A stretch of 6,830 nt of DNA from contig JANWWB010000427.1 in NCBI GenBank assembly GCA_025056515.1, positions 1 to 6,830 of the forward strand, written 5' to 3'. How positions within the stretch are numbered: position 1 is the stretch's first letter; every line of letters starts with the position of its first letter. The notes beneath the pieces are model-generated. The model ran no database searches. It had not been told where the DNA came from and saw only the letters and a list, made by a program, of their open reading frames with translations. The DNA is from Anaerolineales bacterium (GTDB taxonomy: Bacteria > Chloroflexota > Anaerolineae > Anaerolineales > Villigracilaceae). Shown here in pieces: positions 6,340 to 6,830 of this stretch. The translations under genes were made by a program, and so were the position numbers.

Positions 6340-6830
6340 CCGAAAACAGATTGTCTCTCCAACGTTTGATCCGTCACTATCTTGACCTTGTCCTGATCAG
6401 CGGCAGCCTGATTGCCCTCGACCAGTGGACAAAAGCCCTGGTGCGCGCCCATATTCCCTTAGGAGGCGACTGGTTGCCGCCAGGGCTGGAATGGTTATTG
6501 CCCTATGCCCGAATCCGCCACTGGTATAACACCGGCGCGGCTTTTGGGCTTTTCCAAGATGGGAATCTGGTCTTCACCATCTTAGCTTTCTTGGTTTCAG
6601 GCTTTATCCTCTACTACTACCACCGCCTTGACCATCATCAGGGTTGGTTGCGCCTGACTTTAGCCTTGCAACTGGCCGGCGCCATCGGCAACCTGATTGA
6701 CCGCCTGCGCTTCGGTCATGTGACCGACTTTATTTCGATCGGCACATTTCCCATCTTCAACATTGCCGATGCCAGTATCACCATCGGCGCCATCTTGCTC
6801 GGTTTGGTCATCTTTTGGAGCGAGCGACAA
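6336..6830 (+). CDS. lspA: Lipoprotein signal peptidase II (3' end beyond the window)
   Basis: This inner-membrane aspartyl protease removes signal peptides from diacylglyceryl-modified prolipoproteins. The frame is open for 165 codons to the window edge with no stop, so the gene is nearly complete at the usual family length of 160-180. The family blocks appear in order: LDQWTKALV (28-36), WYNTGAAFGLF (63-73), GAIGNLIDRLRFGHVTDFI (115-133), and FNIADASITIG (141-151). The catalytic aspartates are D122 and D145. Hydrophobic segments near 16-29, 78-95, 105-118 and 148-161 match the four membrane helices. The start is a TTG overlapping the alr stop (TTGA) with a good SD 5 nt before it. A TTG at codon 6 lacks that spacing. 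It is co-transcribed with alr. Identification is firm; only the last residues and stop are unseen. Confidence 0.94.
   Translation, partial: MTENRLSLQRLIRHYLDLVLISGSLIALDQWTKALVRAHIPLGGDWLPPGLEWLLPYARIRHWYNTGAAFGLFQDGNLVFTILAFLVSGFILYYYHRLDHHQGWLRLTLALQLAGAIGNLIDRLRFGHVTDFISIGTFPIFNIADASITIGAILLGLVIFWSERQ

Overview
The window holds ordinary chromosomal bacterial genes in two divergently arranged groups. I see no phage, insertion-sequence, CRISPR or RNA-gene signal. Base composition is moderate, SD-led starts of ATG, GTG and TTG type are mixed with possibly leaderless starts, and a eukaryotic-type kinase with a PQQ-like propeller is present. This would suit a free-living bacterium such as an Anaerolineae-like Chloroflexota. 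That assignment is an impression from gene content and style, not something the sequence proves.

Minus strand, left part. A Ser/Thr protein kinase fused to a complete eight-repeat PQQ-like beta-propeller (130..2040) is followed 27 nt later by the first 34 codons of an unrecognised gene (1..102) that leaves the window. A textbook sigma70-type promoter (TTGTCA-17-TATAAT) lies directly against the chosen kinase start codon. Upstream is a gene-free stretch of about 480 nt (2041..2523), which contains a 16-bp perfect hairpin and competing inverted repeats.

Minus strand, middle. UDP-glucose 6-dehydrogenase (3426..4733) and a class I SAM methyltransferase carrying a C-terminal zinc ribbon (2524..3423) form a tight two-gene operon. 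The methyltransferase SD overlaps the end of the dehydrogenase gene. The dehydrogenase supplies UDP-glucuronate, so the pair may belong to cell-envelope glycan or secondary glycoside chemistry, but the methyl acceptor is unknown.

Plus strand, right part. Alanine racemase (5185..6339) and lipoprotein signal peptidase II (6336..window end) overlap by 4 nt (TTGA), with the lspA SD inside the racemase gene. Both serve the cell envelope: D-alanine for peptidoglycan and lipoprotein maturation. A 451-nt divergent intergenic region (4734..5184) separates them from the dehydrogenase operon.

The items most worth a second look are the soluble kinase-propeller with a repeated Asp-His signature in its blades, the promoter abutting the kinase start, the methyltransferase with a zinc ribbon at its C-terminus, and the hairpin cluster at 2417..2503. 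None clearly amounts to a new system.
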